DNA of 36,229 bases from Bacteroidales bacterium (GTDB lineage: Bacteria > Bacteroidota > Bacteroidia > Bacteroidales > F082): positions 1-36,229 of the forward strand of contig JAEEQP010000040.1 of NCBI GenBank assembly GCA_016285355.1, read 5' to 3'. A program made the position numbers and the translations under genes. The notes under the pieces were generated by a model. The model had not been told where the DNA came from. It saw only the letters and a list, made by a program, of their open reading frames with translations, and searched no databases. This document shows, piece by piece, positions 27,442-34,807 of this stretch. The stretch's first letter is position 1. Each line of letters begins with the position of its first letter.

Positions 27442-28938
27442 TTATTGGTTTCGTGAAACTTTCAATGCTCCAGTACGTTTGAAGTCTTCGTGGCGCACAG
27501 TCATTTTGATAACTTGATGGGTCGAAGGCAACTCAGCGTTGACCTTGCCGACCAATTCCTTGAAATAGGCTTCCACCTCTTCCCATGGGCCGTTGCCAAA
27601 CTCTTCCATGCGAGGCAGAATCTCGATGGCGATGACAGGGCGACCGTCCACTTCCTCTTCTTTGACGAGGCAGTCACGGAGTTTGGGGTCTTTGTAGAAC
27701 GGCTCCTCGATGCTCTCAGGACTGACGTTTTCACCGTTGCTGAGGATGATGAGGTTCTTGATGCGACCCACGATGTACATGTAGCCGTCTTCGTCGAAGC
27801 GCACGAGGTCGCCGGTCTTGATCCAGCCGTCCTCGGTCAGTGTCTCGGCAGTCTTTTCGGGGTCGCCGTAGTAGCCGAGGAACACATTGTCGCCACGGAA
27901 CCACAGCTCGCCGTCCACCACCTTGGCCTCTTGTTCTGGATAGAGCTTTCCAACTGAGGTGGGTCTTTCCTTGACATCGATATTACCTGTGGTGAGGTTG
28001 GCGCCTTCAGTCATGCCATAGCCGGCAAACAGGCTGATGCCCAATTCGTCAAACTCGGCGATGAGTTTCGGTGGCACGTTGGCAGCACCCGAGATGATGA
28101 ATTTGAGGTTGCCGCCGAGGAAAGGCTTGCCATACATCTTGACGAGACCCATCAGGATTTCGCAGATGCCGGGGACGGCCACGAGACAGGTCGGTTTGAT
28201 TATCGGGAACTTGGAGATGGTGTCCTTGGTGTTGGCGGTGGCAAACCACGCACCACCTTCAAACAGCACCGACAAAGTGCCACGAATCAGACCAAACACA
28301 TGGCTGAGGGGCAGCACGTTCGCATAACGATGGCAGCCTAGTTGATGTCCAGGAGCGTAAACACCGTTCAATGCACCGCGCATCAAGGCTCTATGAGGCA
28401 GGACGGCACCTTTGGGCGCACCTGTCGTGCCACCTGTGAAGAAGATGGCGGCAGGGTCGTTCTTGTCAACCGTGGCTACAGGAGCCGTATGGTCGGCAAC
28501 GTCGGTGATGGCGATGGTCTTGCAAGGCACATCTTTTACGGTTTCGGCGAAGTCCTTGCCGTAAGCCAAGACTTTCACGCCGAATTTCATGCAGCAGCCA
28601 ACGATAGCCTGAGCGGGAAGCATGGCAGGCAGGTTGATGGCGATATAACCTGCTGAAGTGACGGCAAGGAACATCTCAACAGCCTCGATGGTGGAGTTGT
28701 CCAAGATGGCCACTTTGTCGCCTTTTTGGAGGCCCATGTCGTTGAGCAGGGCGCGTTTGCGGGCGATGAGGTCGCAGGCTTGTTTGTAAGTCAGCTCGTT
28801 CACCGTGTCGGAGAGGCAGGGCAGGTCGGCCCATTTTTGCTCAATCCAGCTGACGAATTCGGGTAGGGTGGGTATGAACTTCAACTGCGCGAGCTCGTCG
28901 GCAGGAAGCATCGACGGAAAATAAGTGTCGTTTCTCAT
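27442..28938 (-). CDS. AMP-dependent acyl ligase (acyl-CoA or acyl-ACP synthetase)
   Basis: 498 aa. ANL-superfamily motifs occur in order: the phosphate loop FFTGGTTGAPKGA, the adenine motif YGMTEGANLT, the hinge GDLVRFDEDGYMYIVGR, and the C-terminal catalytic Lys in GALKVSRNQ. It activates a carboxylate as acyl-AMP and loads it on a thiol. The ACP gene 3 bp downstream points to ACP as acceptor (inference). There is no signal peptide; it is cytoplasmic or membrane-associated. The promoter is at 28974-28981. Confidence 0.88.
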   Translation of the reverse strand: MRNDTYFPSMLPADELAQLKFIPTLPEFVSWIEQKWADLPCLSDTVNELTYKQACDLIARKRALLNDMGLQKGDKVAILDNSTIEAVEMFLAVTSAGYIAINLPAMLPAQAIVGCCMKFGVKVLAYGKDFAETVKDVPCKTIAITDVADHTAPVATVDKNDPAAIFFTGGTTGAPKGAVLPHRALMRGALNGVYAPGHQLGCHRYANVLPLSHVFGLIRGTLSVLFEGGAWFATANTKDTISKFPIIKPTCLVAVPGICEILMGLVKMYGKPFLGGNLKFIISGAANVPPKLIAEFDELGISLFAGYGMTEGANLTTGNIDVKERPTSVGKLYPEQEAKVVDGELWFRGDNVFLGYYGDPEKTAETLTEDGWIKTGDLVRFDEDGYMYIVGRIKNLIILSNGENVSPESIEEPFYKDPKLRDCLVKEEEVDGRPVIAIEILPRMEEFGNGPWEEVEAYFKELVGKVNAELPSTHQVIKMTVRHEDFKRTGALKVSRNQ

Positions 28939-28973
28939 AATATAAAAGGATTTGTCGTTTTCAAATTAAGGCA

Positions 28974-28981
28974 CAAAGATA
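28974..28981 (-). promoter_or_regulatory. -7 box of the acyl ligase operon
   Basis: Read on the minus strand, TATCTTTG followed by TGCC lies 36 bp before the ligase start codon. No clear TTTG element is seen at the usual spacing. Confidence 0.45.
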
Positions 28982-29027
28982 GTGAAAAAAAAGAGCCATC
29001 CGATGTTTTTGCAAAAAAACACTTGAA

Positions 29028-30044
29028 TTACAGCAAGGTTTTCGTCGAAAGCAGCCCACAGGCGGCATCAATATCTTGTCCGCGTGAGGCACGGATGGTG
29101 GCGATGATGCCCTTGTCGTTTAGCGCGTCGCGGAACCAAGTCATGGTAGCGGCATCGGGACTCTTCAGCGGAATGCCGGGCACAGCATGATACCTTATTA
29201 AATTAATGCGGCACCGCGTGCTGCCCAATAAGCGTGCGATTTCCTTAATGTGGTCCTTGCTGTGGTTCAAGTCTTTGAAGATGATGTACTCGAACGAAAG
29301 GCGGCGTTGGCCGTGCCAGTCGTGCTGCCTGACAGCGTGGATGACTTCTTTGATGGGATAACTTTTCTCGACAGGCATCAGCTTGAGGCGTTCGTCGTGG
29401 AAGGGGCTGTGCATGCTGATGGCGAGGTTGCACTTCGATTCTTCGAGGAAACGTTTCAGGTTGGGGATGAGGCCACAGGTCGAGACGGTGATGCGGGTCG
29501 GACTCCAGCCCAAGGCCCATTCCTGCGTGAGGATGTCTAAGCTGCGCATCAGGTTGTCGTAGTTGGCCAAAGGCTCACCCATGCCCATGAAGACGATATT
29601 GTTGAGCGTGTCGAACTCAGGCAGGCTGAGGATTTGGTTCATGATTTCGGCCACGGAGAGGTTCTTCTGGAAGCCCTGTTTGCCTGTGGCACAGAAGAGG
29701 CAGTCCATCTGGCAGCCCACCTGCGTGGAGACGCACAGCGTGGCGCGTTCGTGGTCGGGGATATAGGCCGCTTCAATGAAATGCTCACCTGCAGGGAAGA
29801 GGTATTTTTTCGTGCCGTCCTTCGATACCTGCTCTTTGATAGGAGCTTTCAAACCTGTTTCATATTGCTCTGACAACAAAGCCCTTGCGCTCTTGCTGAG
29901 GTTGGTCATATCCTCGATGTTGGCGCAACGCTTCTGGTAAATCCAGTCCACAATCTGTTTGCCTGTGAACTTGGGCAGTCCTAATTGCTCAACGACCTCC
30001 TGAATCTCGGCGGGGGTCTTGCCTAAAAGTATATGTTTTTCCAT
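29028..30044 (-). CDS. rlmN: 23S rRNA (adenine-2503-C2)-methyltransferase RlmN
   Basis: 338 aa, family length. The radical-SAM cluster motif is CxxxCxxC at Cys111, Cys115 and Cys118 (GCQMDCLFCATG). GMGEPLANYDN is the SAM-contact GEP motif. The C-terminal catalytic Cys329 lies in DIDAACGLL. The enzyme methylates C2 of A2503 in 23S rRNA and also A37 of some tRNAs, using two SAM. A -7-like TATTTTTG ends only 4 bp before the start codon, so the transcript may be leaderless. Confidence 0.96.
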   Translation of the reverse strand: MEKHILLGKTPAEIQEVVEQLGLPKFTGKQIVDWIYQKRCANIEDMTNLSKSARALLSEQYETGLKAPIKEQVSKDGTKKYLFPAGEHFIEAAYIPDHERATLCVSTQVGCQMDCLFCATGKQGFQKNLSVAEIMNQILSLPEFDTLNNIVFMGMGEPLANYDNLMRSLDILTQEWALGWSPTRITVSTCGLIPNLKRFLEESKCNLAISMHSPFHDERLKLMPVEKSYPIKEVIHAVRQHDWHGQRRLSFEYIIFKDLNHSKDHIKEIARLLGSTRCRINLIRYHAVPGIPLKSPDAATMTWFRDALNDKGIIATIRASRGQDIDAACGLLSTKTLL

Positions 30045-30047
30045 GGC

Positions 30048-30075
30048 GCAAAAATAGGGATTATTTTTCTAATCC
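30048..30075 (-). terminator. Terminator of the PIN operon overlapping the rlmN -7 box
   Basis: Read on the minus strand, a 6-bp stem GGATTA/TAATCC (arms 30070-30075 and 30058-30063) is followed by CTATTTTTGC. The T run can end the toxin-antitoxin transcript and at the same time is a TATTTTTG -7 box for rlmN. The stem also overlaps the last codons of the toxin gene. Confidence 0.45.
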
Positions 30076-30474
30076 GTTTAAGAACTCGGCGGCAGTCATG
30101 AAAGGCAGGTCGCAAAACTCGGCGTAGTCTTTGCTATTGTTCGTGATGATGACATCGCAGCCGTTGGCTTTGGCGCATTGATACTGTAAAGCATCCTCAA
30201 AGTCGTTAGCGAAAAGAGTCAGTCCTCTGTCAAGTTGGGTGGCATCGGTTGAAAGCACCCGCACATCCTCACGCATTTGATGAATCAAATTATAGATTTC
30301 ATCTTTGGGATGATGCCTCAAAATAAATCCCATGTTGGCATACGAAAGGTAAGAGGCGCAAACCTCTATGACATTTGCCAGTCCAAGGGCGAGAATTTTC
30401 TCTGCTTCTTCGGCTCCGTTACGGTTGAGTCCAAAATCAAGCAGTATGTTCGTGTCGAGAAAAACGCGCTTCAT
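30061..30474 (-). CDS. PIN-domain ribonuclease toxin (VapC-like)
   Basis: 137 aa. The PIN acidic residues are visible: Asp7 in FLDTNILLDF, the conserved NDFEDALQYQCA block, and the C-terminal CDVIITNNSKDY. PIN toxins cleave RNA in a Mg2+-dependent way. The start codon overlaps the antitoxin stop by 4 bp, as is common for translationally coupled pairs. Confidence 0.82.
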   Translation of the reverse strand: MKRVFLDTNILLDFGLNRNGAEEAEKILALGLANVIEVCASYLSYANMGFILRHHPKDEIYNLIHQMREDVRVLSTDATQLDRGLTLFANDFEDALQYQCAKANGCDVIITNNSKDYAEFCDLPFMTAAEFLNGLEK

Positions 30475-30728
30475 TTGTTCAACAAATATTGAATGTGCTC
30501 GTCCTGCAAATCTTCCTCCGTCAATTTGATGCAGCCGCGCTTGCGGCGCAATTTGTCTGGAATTACCAAATCATCCAGTTTTAGGCTAACTGATTTCTCT
30601 GTTTTTTCCTCAACAGATGCCTGTGCTACCGACTCGGAGAGTTTTCCCGCTAACCATTCGCGCTCGCTCTGCGAGAGCATCAGTCCTTGCAGGTAGGTCC
30701 ATAGATTGTTCAATGCGAATGTTGTCAT
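30471..30728 (-). CDS. Antitoxin partner of the PIN toxin
   Basis: 85 aa, mostly helical and charged, with an N-terminal MTTFALNNLWTYLQGLMLSQSEREWLAGKL helix pair of the kind seen in Bacteroidales PIN-associated antitoxins. A Lys/Arg-rich turn (DKLRRKRG) precedes the C-terminal tail expected to block the toxin. No named DNA-binding domain is certain. A -7-like TACTTTTGC lies at 30755-30763. Confidence 0.7.
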   Translation of the reverse strand: MTTFALNNLWTYLQGLMLSQSEREWLAGKLSESVAQASVEEKTEKSVSLKLDDLVIPDKLRRKRGCIKLTEEDLQDEHIQYLLNK

Positions 30729-30754
30729 GACCTAAGCAAATTTGTTTTCTCGCT

Positions 30755-30763
30755 GCAAAAGTA
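30755..30763 (-). promoter_or_regulatory. -7 box of the PIN toxin-antitoxin operon
   Basis: Read on the minus strand, TACTTTTGC is 26 bp before the antitoxin start; no good upstream TTTG is seen. Confidence 0.45.
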
Positions 30764-30846
30764 GCAATTATATCCCGATAAGGGCTTTTTTCGCTAAGTT
30801 TTTTGAAAGAATTGTCTCTTTTTTTCCAAACAAAAAGAAATTTCCC

Positions 30847-31162
30847 TATTTTTGCCCTTGCCAATTCGGGAGAAATCGATTTGGCCAGAGAAAGCGCATT
30901 CTTCGCTTTGTTCCTGAGTAGTGAACTTGGACAATTCGCTTAAAGAACAGGAATTTAGGGATGATAAGTGCTTTCACTGTTATGTTTGTATATCCATATA
31001 TTGACATAAACAGTGGAGCATTACCTTTATCCATTATTTTGTTCTTTATGGGAGTCCAAGCCCAACTACTTGAAATAAGGATAAGTTTGGGAGGCTCCGC
31101 TTCTTTGCCGAGTTGAGAACAACGCCTGTTGAGCCAAAGGCAAGCAAAATGGTTTTTATTTC
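30847..31162 (+). promoter_or_regulatory. Promoter and about 300-nt untranslated leader of the surface-protein operon
   Basis: TATTTTTG at 30847-30854 is a -7 match on the plus strand. From there to the first start codon at 31163 no gene can be supported. Near the 3' end, GGCTC (31093-31097) and GAGCC (31131-31135) can pair, enclosing GCCG and CGCC words, so the last 80 nt may form a hairpin ahead of translation. The length suggests post-transcriptional control, but no known riboswitch motif is recognised. Confidence 0.35.
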
Positions 31163-31546
31163 ATGAGAGAAAAGACAAGAACAAAAATCAAAAGGAAAGA
31201 CAGATGGCTACTGTTGGCACTGCTACTAATGTTGGTTTTTCCGCTGAACATGGTCGCACAACAAGATGGTTCGCATGGGTTGTTTGGCAGAGGCAGCAAC
31301 CGTGACGGCATTGGCGCTTCAGGCAGCGTAATGAACCAAGGTTTTGGAGCCACACAAAGTGGCTTGATGAACCAAGGCTTTGGTGCTACCGATGGCAATG
31401 TGACCAACCAAGGCTTTGGTGGTATCGACGGCGGTATCACTAACCAGACTTTCGGTACACCGCTTGGTAGTGGGCTTTTCGTCCTGCTTGTAGCGGGTGC
31501 TGGCTATGCAACATTAAAGACAAAGAAAAGAAAATTAAACCGTTAA
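31163..31546 (+). CDS. Small secreted Gly/Asn repeat protein with C-terminal membrane anchor
   Basis: 127 aa. A signal sequence (basic start, then LLLALLLMLVFPLNMVAQ) is followed by 3.5 units of a 12-residue repeat xNQGFGAxxGxx (DNA 31331-31474, exact 36-bp period). A C-terminal PLGSG motif, a hydrophobic stretch (GLFVLLVAGAGYA) and a basic KTKKRK tail follow. This short motif / membrane helix / basic tail order resembles a tripartite sorting signal, and similar ends occur on other Bacteroidales surface proteins (recalled, not checked). The lipoprotein gene begins 14 bp downstream. Function unknown. Confidence 0.65.
   Translation: MREKTRTKIKRKDRWLLLALLLMLVFPLNMVAQQDGSHGLFGRGSNRDGIGASGSVMNQGFGATQSGLMNQGFGATDGNVTNQGFGGIDGGITNQTFGTPLGSGLFVLLVAGAGYATLKTKKRKLNR
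31331..31474 (+). repeat. 36-bp coding tandem repeat
   Basis: Units start at 31331, 31367, 31403 and 31439, each encoding a [M/T]NQ[G/T]FG-type 12-residue unit; the last unit merges into the anchor region. Gain or loss of a unit would keep the frame. Confidence 0.75.
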
Positions 31547-31560
31547 AAACAGAAAATAAA

Positions 31561-33210
31561 ATGAAGAAAATTAGCACAATCGTAATGGCATTGCTCATGG
31601 TGATAAGCCTGTCGCAATGCAAGAAAAACGAACAAAACGCCTCCGATAACCAAGGCGAAACCGTGACGATAACACTTGATGTAAAGGGTGCTTCGACAGG
31701 CTCAGCAACCGGCGGCTCAAAAGTAGTTGTCAATCCCAATACTGGCATAGTTGATTTTGAGAACGGAGACCAAATCATTGTAGCCAGCTGTGGCAAGTAT
31801 GTTGGAACACTGACCTACGACGGCAATCTGTTCACAGGAGCCATCAGCAATGCGACGGAAGGCTATCTGCTGCAATTCTACTTCCTTGGCAATGTAACCC
31901 CTGCCGAAACACTCACTTCAGGCGTCACTGAATCGTGTTCCGTGGTTATTAGTGACCAGGCGGAGCATCTTCCAGTAATCTCAACGGCACCATCAAACGA
32001 GAACTATACTGCAAGCACGACGGACTACACCGCCCATCTTCTGAACAAGTGTGCCTTGGTGAAATTCAATATGACCACGAACTCTGAAGCTGCTATCTGT
32101 GTGACAGGCTTCAATAATAAGGTAGAGGTAAACTTTATGGAAAACACCCTGACCAATAGTCAGGAAAACAATGGCGTTATCACTTTGCCCGCTGGAAACG
32201 GTGAAAAGTGGGCTATTTTGTTGCCGCAAGAGGCTATGGAATCAGGAGAACAAGGAAGTGCCTATTCACAAGATGGTGTTTACATCGGTACACGCGGTGC
32301 GGTGCCTGCCATTGTTGAAAACGGCTATTTGACTACTGGAATCCAAGTGGTTGTCACAACAGAGGTTAATCAAGGAGAAGTTCCTACAGGTGCCATTGAT
32401 GGTAAATTCACTATCAATGCCAATGGCGACCAAGTGTATTTCTCGCAAGGAAATTTACAATATCAGGCCTCAACTGGGATTTGGCGTTTTGCAGAAAACC
32501 AGTATGATTATGTTGGCAATGCCAATAGCAATATTTCTCCAATATACGATGGTTGGATTGATTTGTTTGGTTGGGGTACGAGTGGATGGGACAATGGAAA
32601 TATGTATTATCAACCATACGATACAGAGAGTTTTTGGGATAGTCAAACAGGTTATGGTTATGGCCCGACCAATGGGATGAACTACAACTATAATCTTACA
32701 GGAATGTATGCTAATGCGGATTGGGGCATTTACAACTCCATCAACAATGGTGGCAATGTGCCGAACCAGTGGCGTACTTTAACACGTTATGAATGGGGTT
32801 ATGTTTTCTATACTCGTTCTACACCATCGGGCATTCGGTTTGTCAAGGGAAATGTAAACGGTATGAACGGTGTCATCTTGTTGCCCGATAATTGGAACTC
32901 CTCTGTTCAAGTGCTCAACTACACGAATAATCCGGAAGCACCTTATACTACGAATACATTTACTTTGGCGGATTGGGAGGCGATGGAGGCCAATGGTGCT
33001 GCCTTCTTACCTGCCGTTGGTCATCGCGTGGGGACTTCTGTCAATTATGTTGGCAATCAAGGCAATTACTGGTCGGCTTCGTACGGATCCAGAGACGATG
33101 CGTATTATGTGTATTTCTATAACGGTGGTCTCTCCACGGACATCAGCGGCGGCCTCTACCACTTCCGCTATTACGGCCATTCTGTCCGATTGGTTCATGA
33201 TATTCAATAA
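31561..33210 (+). CDS. Surface lipoprotein with C-terminal FISUMP/C-type-lectin-like domain
   Basis: 549 aa. The lipoprotein signal ends at Cys20 (VISLSQC), followed by KKN. Residues 30-260 are beta-rich, fimbrillin-like in composition. From about 275 the block DGKFTINANGDQVYFSQGNLQYQ opens a domain rich in Trp, Tyr and Gly that ends with NYWSASYGSRDDAYYVYF and SVRLVHD, the signature of FISUMP/DUF1566-type C-type-lectin folds. The final 40 codons have unusual composition, described separately as a candidate variable region. The 13-mer TTCGACAGGCTCA (31692-31704), also an arm of the REP-like hairpin at 8350, encodes ASTGS near the mature N-terminus. It is the middle gene of a three-gene operon. 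The ligand is unknown; binding at the cell surface is inferred from the fold. Confidence 0.75.
   Translation: MKKISTIVMALLMVISLSQCKKNEQNASDNQGETVTITLDVKGASTGSATGGSKVVVNPNTGIVDFENGDQIIVASCGKYVGTLTYDGNLFTGAISNATEGYLLQFYFLGNVTPAETLTSGVTESCSVVISDQAEHLPVISTAPSNENYTASTTDYTAHLLNKCALVKFNMTTNSEAAICVTGFNNKVEVNFMENTLTNSQENNGVITLPAGNGEKWAILLPQEAMESGEQGSAYSQDGVYIGTRGAVPAIVENGYLTTGIQVVVTTEVNQGEVPTGAIDGKFTINANGDQVYFSQGNLQYQASTGIWRFAENQYDYVGNANSNISPIYDGWIDLFGWGTSGWDNGNMYYQPYDTESFWDSQTGYGYGPTNGMNYNYNLTGMYANADWGIYNSINNGGNVPNQWRTLTRYEWGYVFYTRSTPSGIRFVKGNVNGMNGVILLPDNWNSSVQVLNYTNNPEAPYTTNTFTLADWEAMEANGAAFLPAVGHRVGTSVNYVGNQGNYWSASYGSRDDAYYVYFYNGGLSTDISGGLYHFRYYGHSVRLVHDIQ
33085..33190 (+). other. Candidate DGR-type variable region
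   Basis: Between the conserved YWSAS and SVRLV blocks, 12 of the 13 codons at 33130-33168 end in C while coding for L, S, T, D, I, S, G, G, L, Y, H, F, R. The rest of the gene prefers T or A in third position. In diversity-generating retroelements, AAC codons of the template are mutated at their two adenines, which yields exactly such NNC series in this fold. No reverse transcriptase, Avd gene or template repeat is in the window. Confidence 0.45.
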
Positions 33211-33227
33211 TCAAATACTCAAGAAAA

Positions 33228-33554
33228 ATGAAGTGCATAGAACAAGTTAATGCTTACATTAAGAATCTGAATAGTAAGCCGACGAAAAGAGTGGAAAAGG
33301 CCGCACAAAGCATCGCAAGGAAACTGGATGATGCGTTGGCGAATGGTTATGAAATCAAGTGGCAATGCCGCCCTATTGATAATAATCAGGCGGTTAGTAT
33401 TGTTGATGTTGCCCAAACCCCACGTTTTGTGTGTAGGATTAAAGACAAACAAGAGTGGCTTGCCATATTTAATGTTATAGATGGTATTAGTGATAACATA
33501 GTCGATAGGCGAGGAATAATGTTTTCTGAATTGGTTGGTATGATGCGAGAATAG
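33228..33554 (+). CDS. Hypothetical 108-aa protein
   Basis: The start codon is 17 bp after the lipoprotein stop, and a terminator follows 15 bp after its own stop. The first 45 residues are helical and basic (KNLNSKPTKRVEKAAQSIARKLDDAL), the rest mixed alpha/beta (VSIVDVAQTPRFVCRIKDKQEWLAIFNVIDGISDNIV). There is no signal peptide or membrane segment, so it is cytoplasmic although its operon partners are exported. I do not recognise the family. It does not look like the Avd accessory protein of retroelements. Confidence 0.6.
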   Translation: MKCIEQVNAYIKNLNSKPTKRVEKAAQSIARKLDDALANGYEIKWQCRPIDNNQAVSIVDVAQTPRFVCRIKDKQEWLAIFNVIDGISDNIVDRRGIMFSELVGMMRE

Positions 33555-33569
33555 AACGACAATGTTGTG

Positions 33570-33600
33570 GAGCCGTGCCAATGGTGCGGCTCTATTTTTT
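33570..33600 (+). terminator. Intrinsic terminator of the surface-protein operon
   Basis: GAGCCGTGCC and GGTGCGGCTC pair over 10 bp (two G-U) around AAT, followed by TATTTTTTT. Confidence 0.85.
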
Positions 33601-33854
33601 TACCTGTTATCTTTTCGCCCAACCGTGATTAAAATCGATATTGTTTTCCGGCAAGGGTTCCGCAAAGTTGTCCGACCAGCAAGCTGGATGTCCAACATGC
33701 TTTACCGCCTGCCTGAATATCCTACGCCCATACAGGGCTATGCGTGACATCGAAACCCCAGCGGGGTGATGGGATGGATAGGCGGGCGGTTTCAACCCCT
33801 GCCGGATGAATTGCCGAAAAAACACGGAATGTCAAACAAATTGGAAAAAATGTT
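33601..33854. other. Non-coding stretch without a supported gene
   Basis: About 250 bp, more GC-rich than the flanks. It contains a small perfect hairpin ACCCC-AGC-GGGGT (33755-33767) and several GC-rich words that look like intergenic repeat material. No frame is convincing on either strand. Confidence 0.4.
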
Positions 33855-33862
33855 TATTTTTG
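33855..33862 (+). promoter_or_regulatory. -7 box of the orphan antitoxin gene
   Basis: TATTTTTG followed by CAG lies 28 bp before the start codon; the upstream TTTG is not clear. Confidence 0.45.
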
Positions 33863-33890
33863 CAGTCGATATAAAACAGAAAAAGCGATT

Positions 33891-34145
33891 ATGACAGCAA
33901 TAGAAATGAAGTATTCCTTATTCAAGGAGATAGATTCTATCGAGGACGAATCTGTTTTGAATAAATTGGCGGCGTTCCTAAAAAGTCTAATTGCAGGATC
34001 CACAGCTGTAAATAAGACTGATACAGAAGTGAACAAAGACGGAATCCCCGAATTTATCCGTAACATGAGTGTAAGGACAGGCATGACAGGTGATGAGGAT
34101 GTAAAGGAAATTATGCACAAGCACTGGGAGGAGAAGTATGGATAA
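33891..34145 (+). CDS. Orphan antitoxin-like small protein
   Basis: 84 aa. The N-terminal MTAIEMKYSLFKEIDSIEDESVLNKLAAFLKSL pattern is typical of small Bacteroidales antitoxins encoded just before a PIN toxin. The tail FIRNMSVRTGMTGDEDVKEIMHKHWEEKYG is the toxin-contacting type. The next ATG overlaps its stop codon and would begin the toxin, but that frame ends after 13 codons. So this is either an antitoxin left without its toxin or a stand-alone inhibitor of a related toxin elsewhere. Confidence 0.65.
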   Translation: MTAIEMKYSLFKEIDSIEDESVLNKLAAFLKSLIAGSTAVNKTDTEVNKDGIPEFIRNMSVRTGMTGDEDVKEIMHKHWEEKYG

Positions 34146-34179
34146 ACTGTTTCTTTGTTTTTCCAATAAAATCCTATGA
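34138..34179 (+). pseudogene. Toxin stub (first codons of a PIN toxin)
   Basis: The ATG at 34138 overlaps the antitoxin end and reads MDKLFL, the common opening of a PIN toxin whose next residues should be DT(N/D). Instead it runs into CFSNKIL and stops. The remaining toxin gene has been deleted and the L,D-transpeptidase gene lies directly at the junction. Confidence 0.45.
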
Positions 34180-34802
34180 AAAAAATGACCATAATATTCA
34201 GTCTGTTAGCGGCATTGTTCGCCATGCCGTCATGCGATACTGCCACGACGAGTAGTAATGAAGTGAAAAAGCAAGAAACCATTGTAGAAACAATTCCAGT
34301 GGATACCGTCCAGGTTATCCCTACTGATACGGCGACGTTTTATTCCGAAGTGGTGAACAAGAAGAATTGTTTCATCCTCATTTCCAAGCCTGAATATCGG
34401 CTTTATGTCTGTGAAGTGATGGACGGTGACACCATCAAACGCGTGCATTATCCTGTTTGCGTAGGCAAGAATAAAGGCCAGAAGCAGAAAAAAGGTGATA
34501 TGAAGACACCCGAATGCACGGCTGAGAATCCGTTTGTCATCACTGAAATTGTGGATGCTTCCAATTGGGAGCACGACTTTGGCGACGGTCGAGGCAGCAT
34601 TTTGTCATACGGCCATTGGTTCATGCGCCTGAAAACGCCTGGTCATTCGGGTATTGGCATCCATGGCAGCACCAACAATGAAAGTTCAGTGCCAGGCCGT
34701 GGCAGTGAAGGCTGCATCCGCCTCCGCGACGATGACTTGATTCAACTCAAGGAAAACTATGCCTTTGTCGGAATGCGGGTCGTGATTCTGGCCGACGAAT
34801 AA
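34176..34802 (+). CDS. L,D-transpeptidase (YkuD domain) lipoprotein
   Basis: 208 aa. The lipoprotein signal ends in AMPSC (Cys20), followed by a Ser/Thr-rich linker. The YkuD domain ends with HGSTNNESS and SEGCIRLRDDD, giving His163, catalytic Cys180 and Arg182 of the HGS...SxGCIR motif. Such enzymes form 3-3 peptidoglycan cross-links or attach proteins to the wall in the periplasm. The start codon overlaps the toxin stub by 4 bp, so the gene may be read from the antitoxin promoter after the deletion. A hairpin follows the stop. Confidence 0.88.
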   Translation: MKKMTIIFSLLAALFAMPSCDTATTSSNEVKKQETIVETIPVDTVQVIPTDTATFYSEVVNKKNCFILISKPEYRLYVCEVMDGDTIKRVHYPVCVGKNKGQKQKKGDMKTPECTAENPFVITEIVDASNWEHDFGDGRGSILSYGHWFMRLKTPGHSGIGIHGSTNNESSVPGRGSEGCIRLRDDDLIQLKENYAFVGMRVVILADE

Positions 34803-34807
34803 AGAAA

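Noticed and set aside
33211..33890. Search for a DGR template repeat, Avd gene or reverse transcriptase downstream of the lipoprotein
   Set aside because: No segment resembles the YWSAS-SVRLV coding DNA, and the 108-aa downstream protein does not look like Avd.
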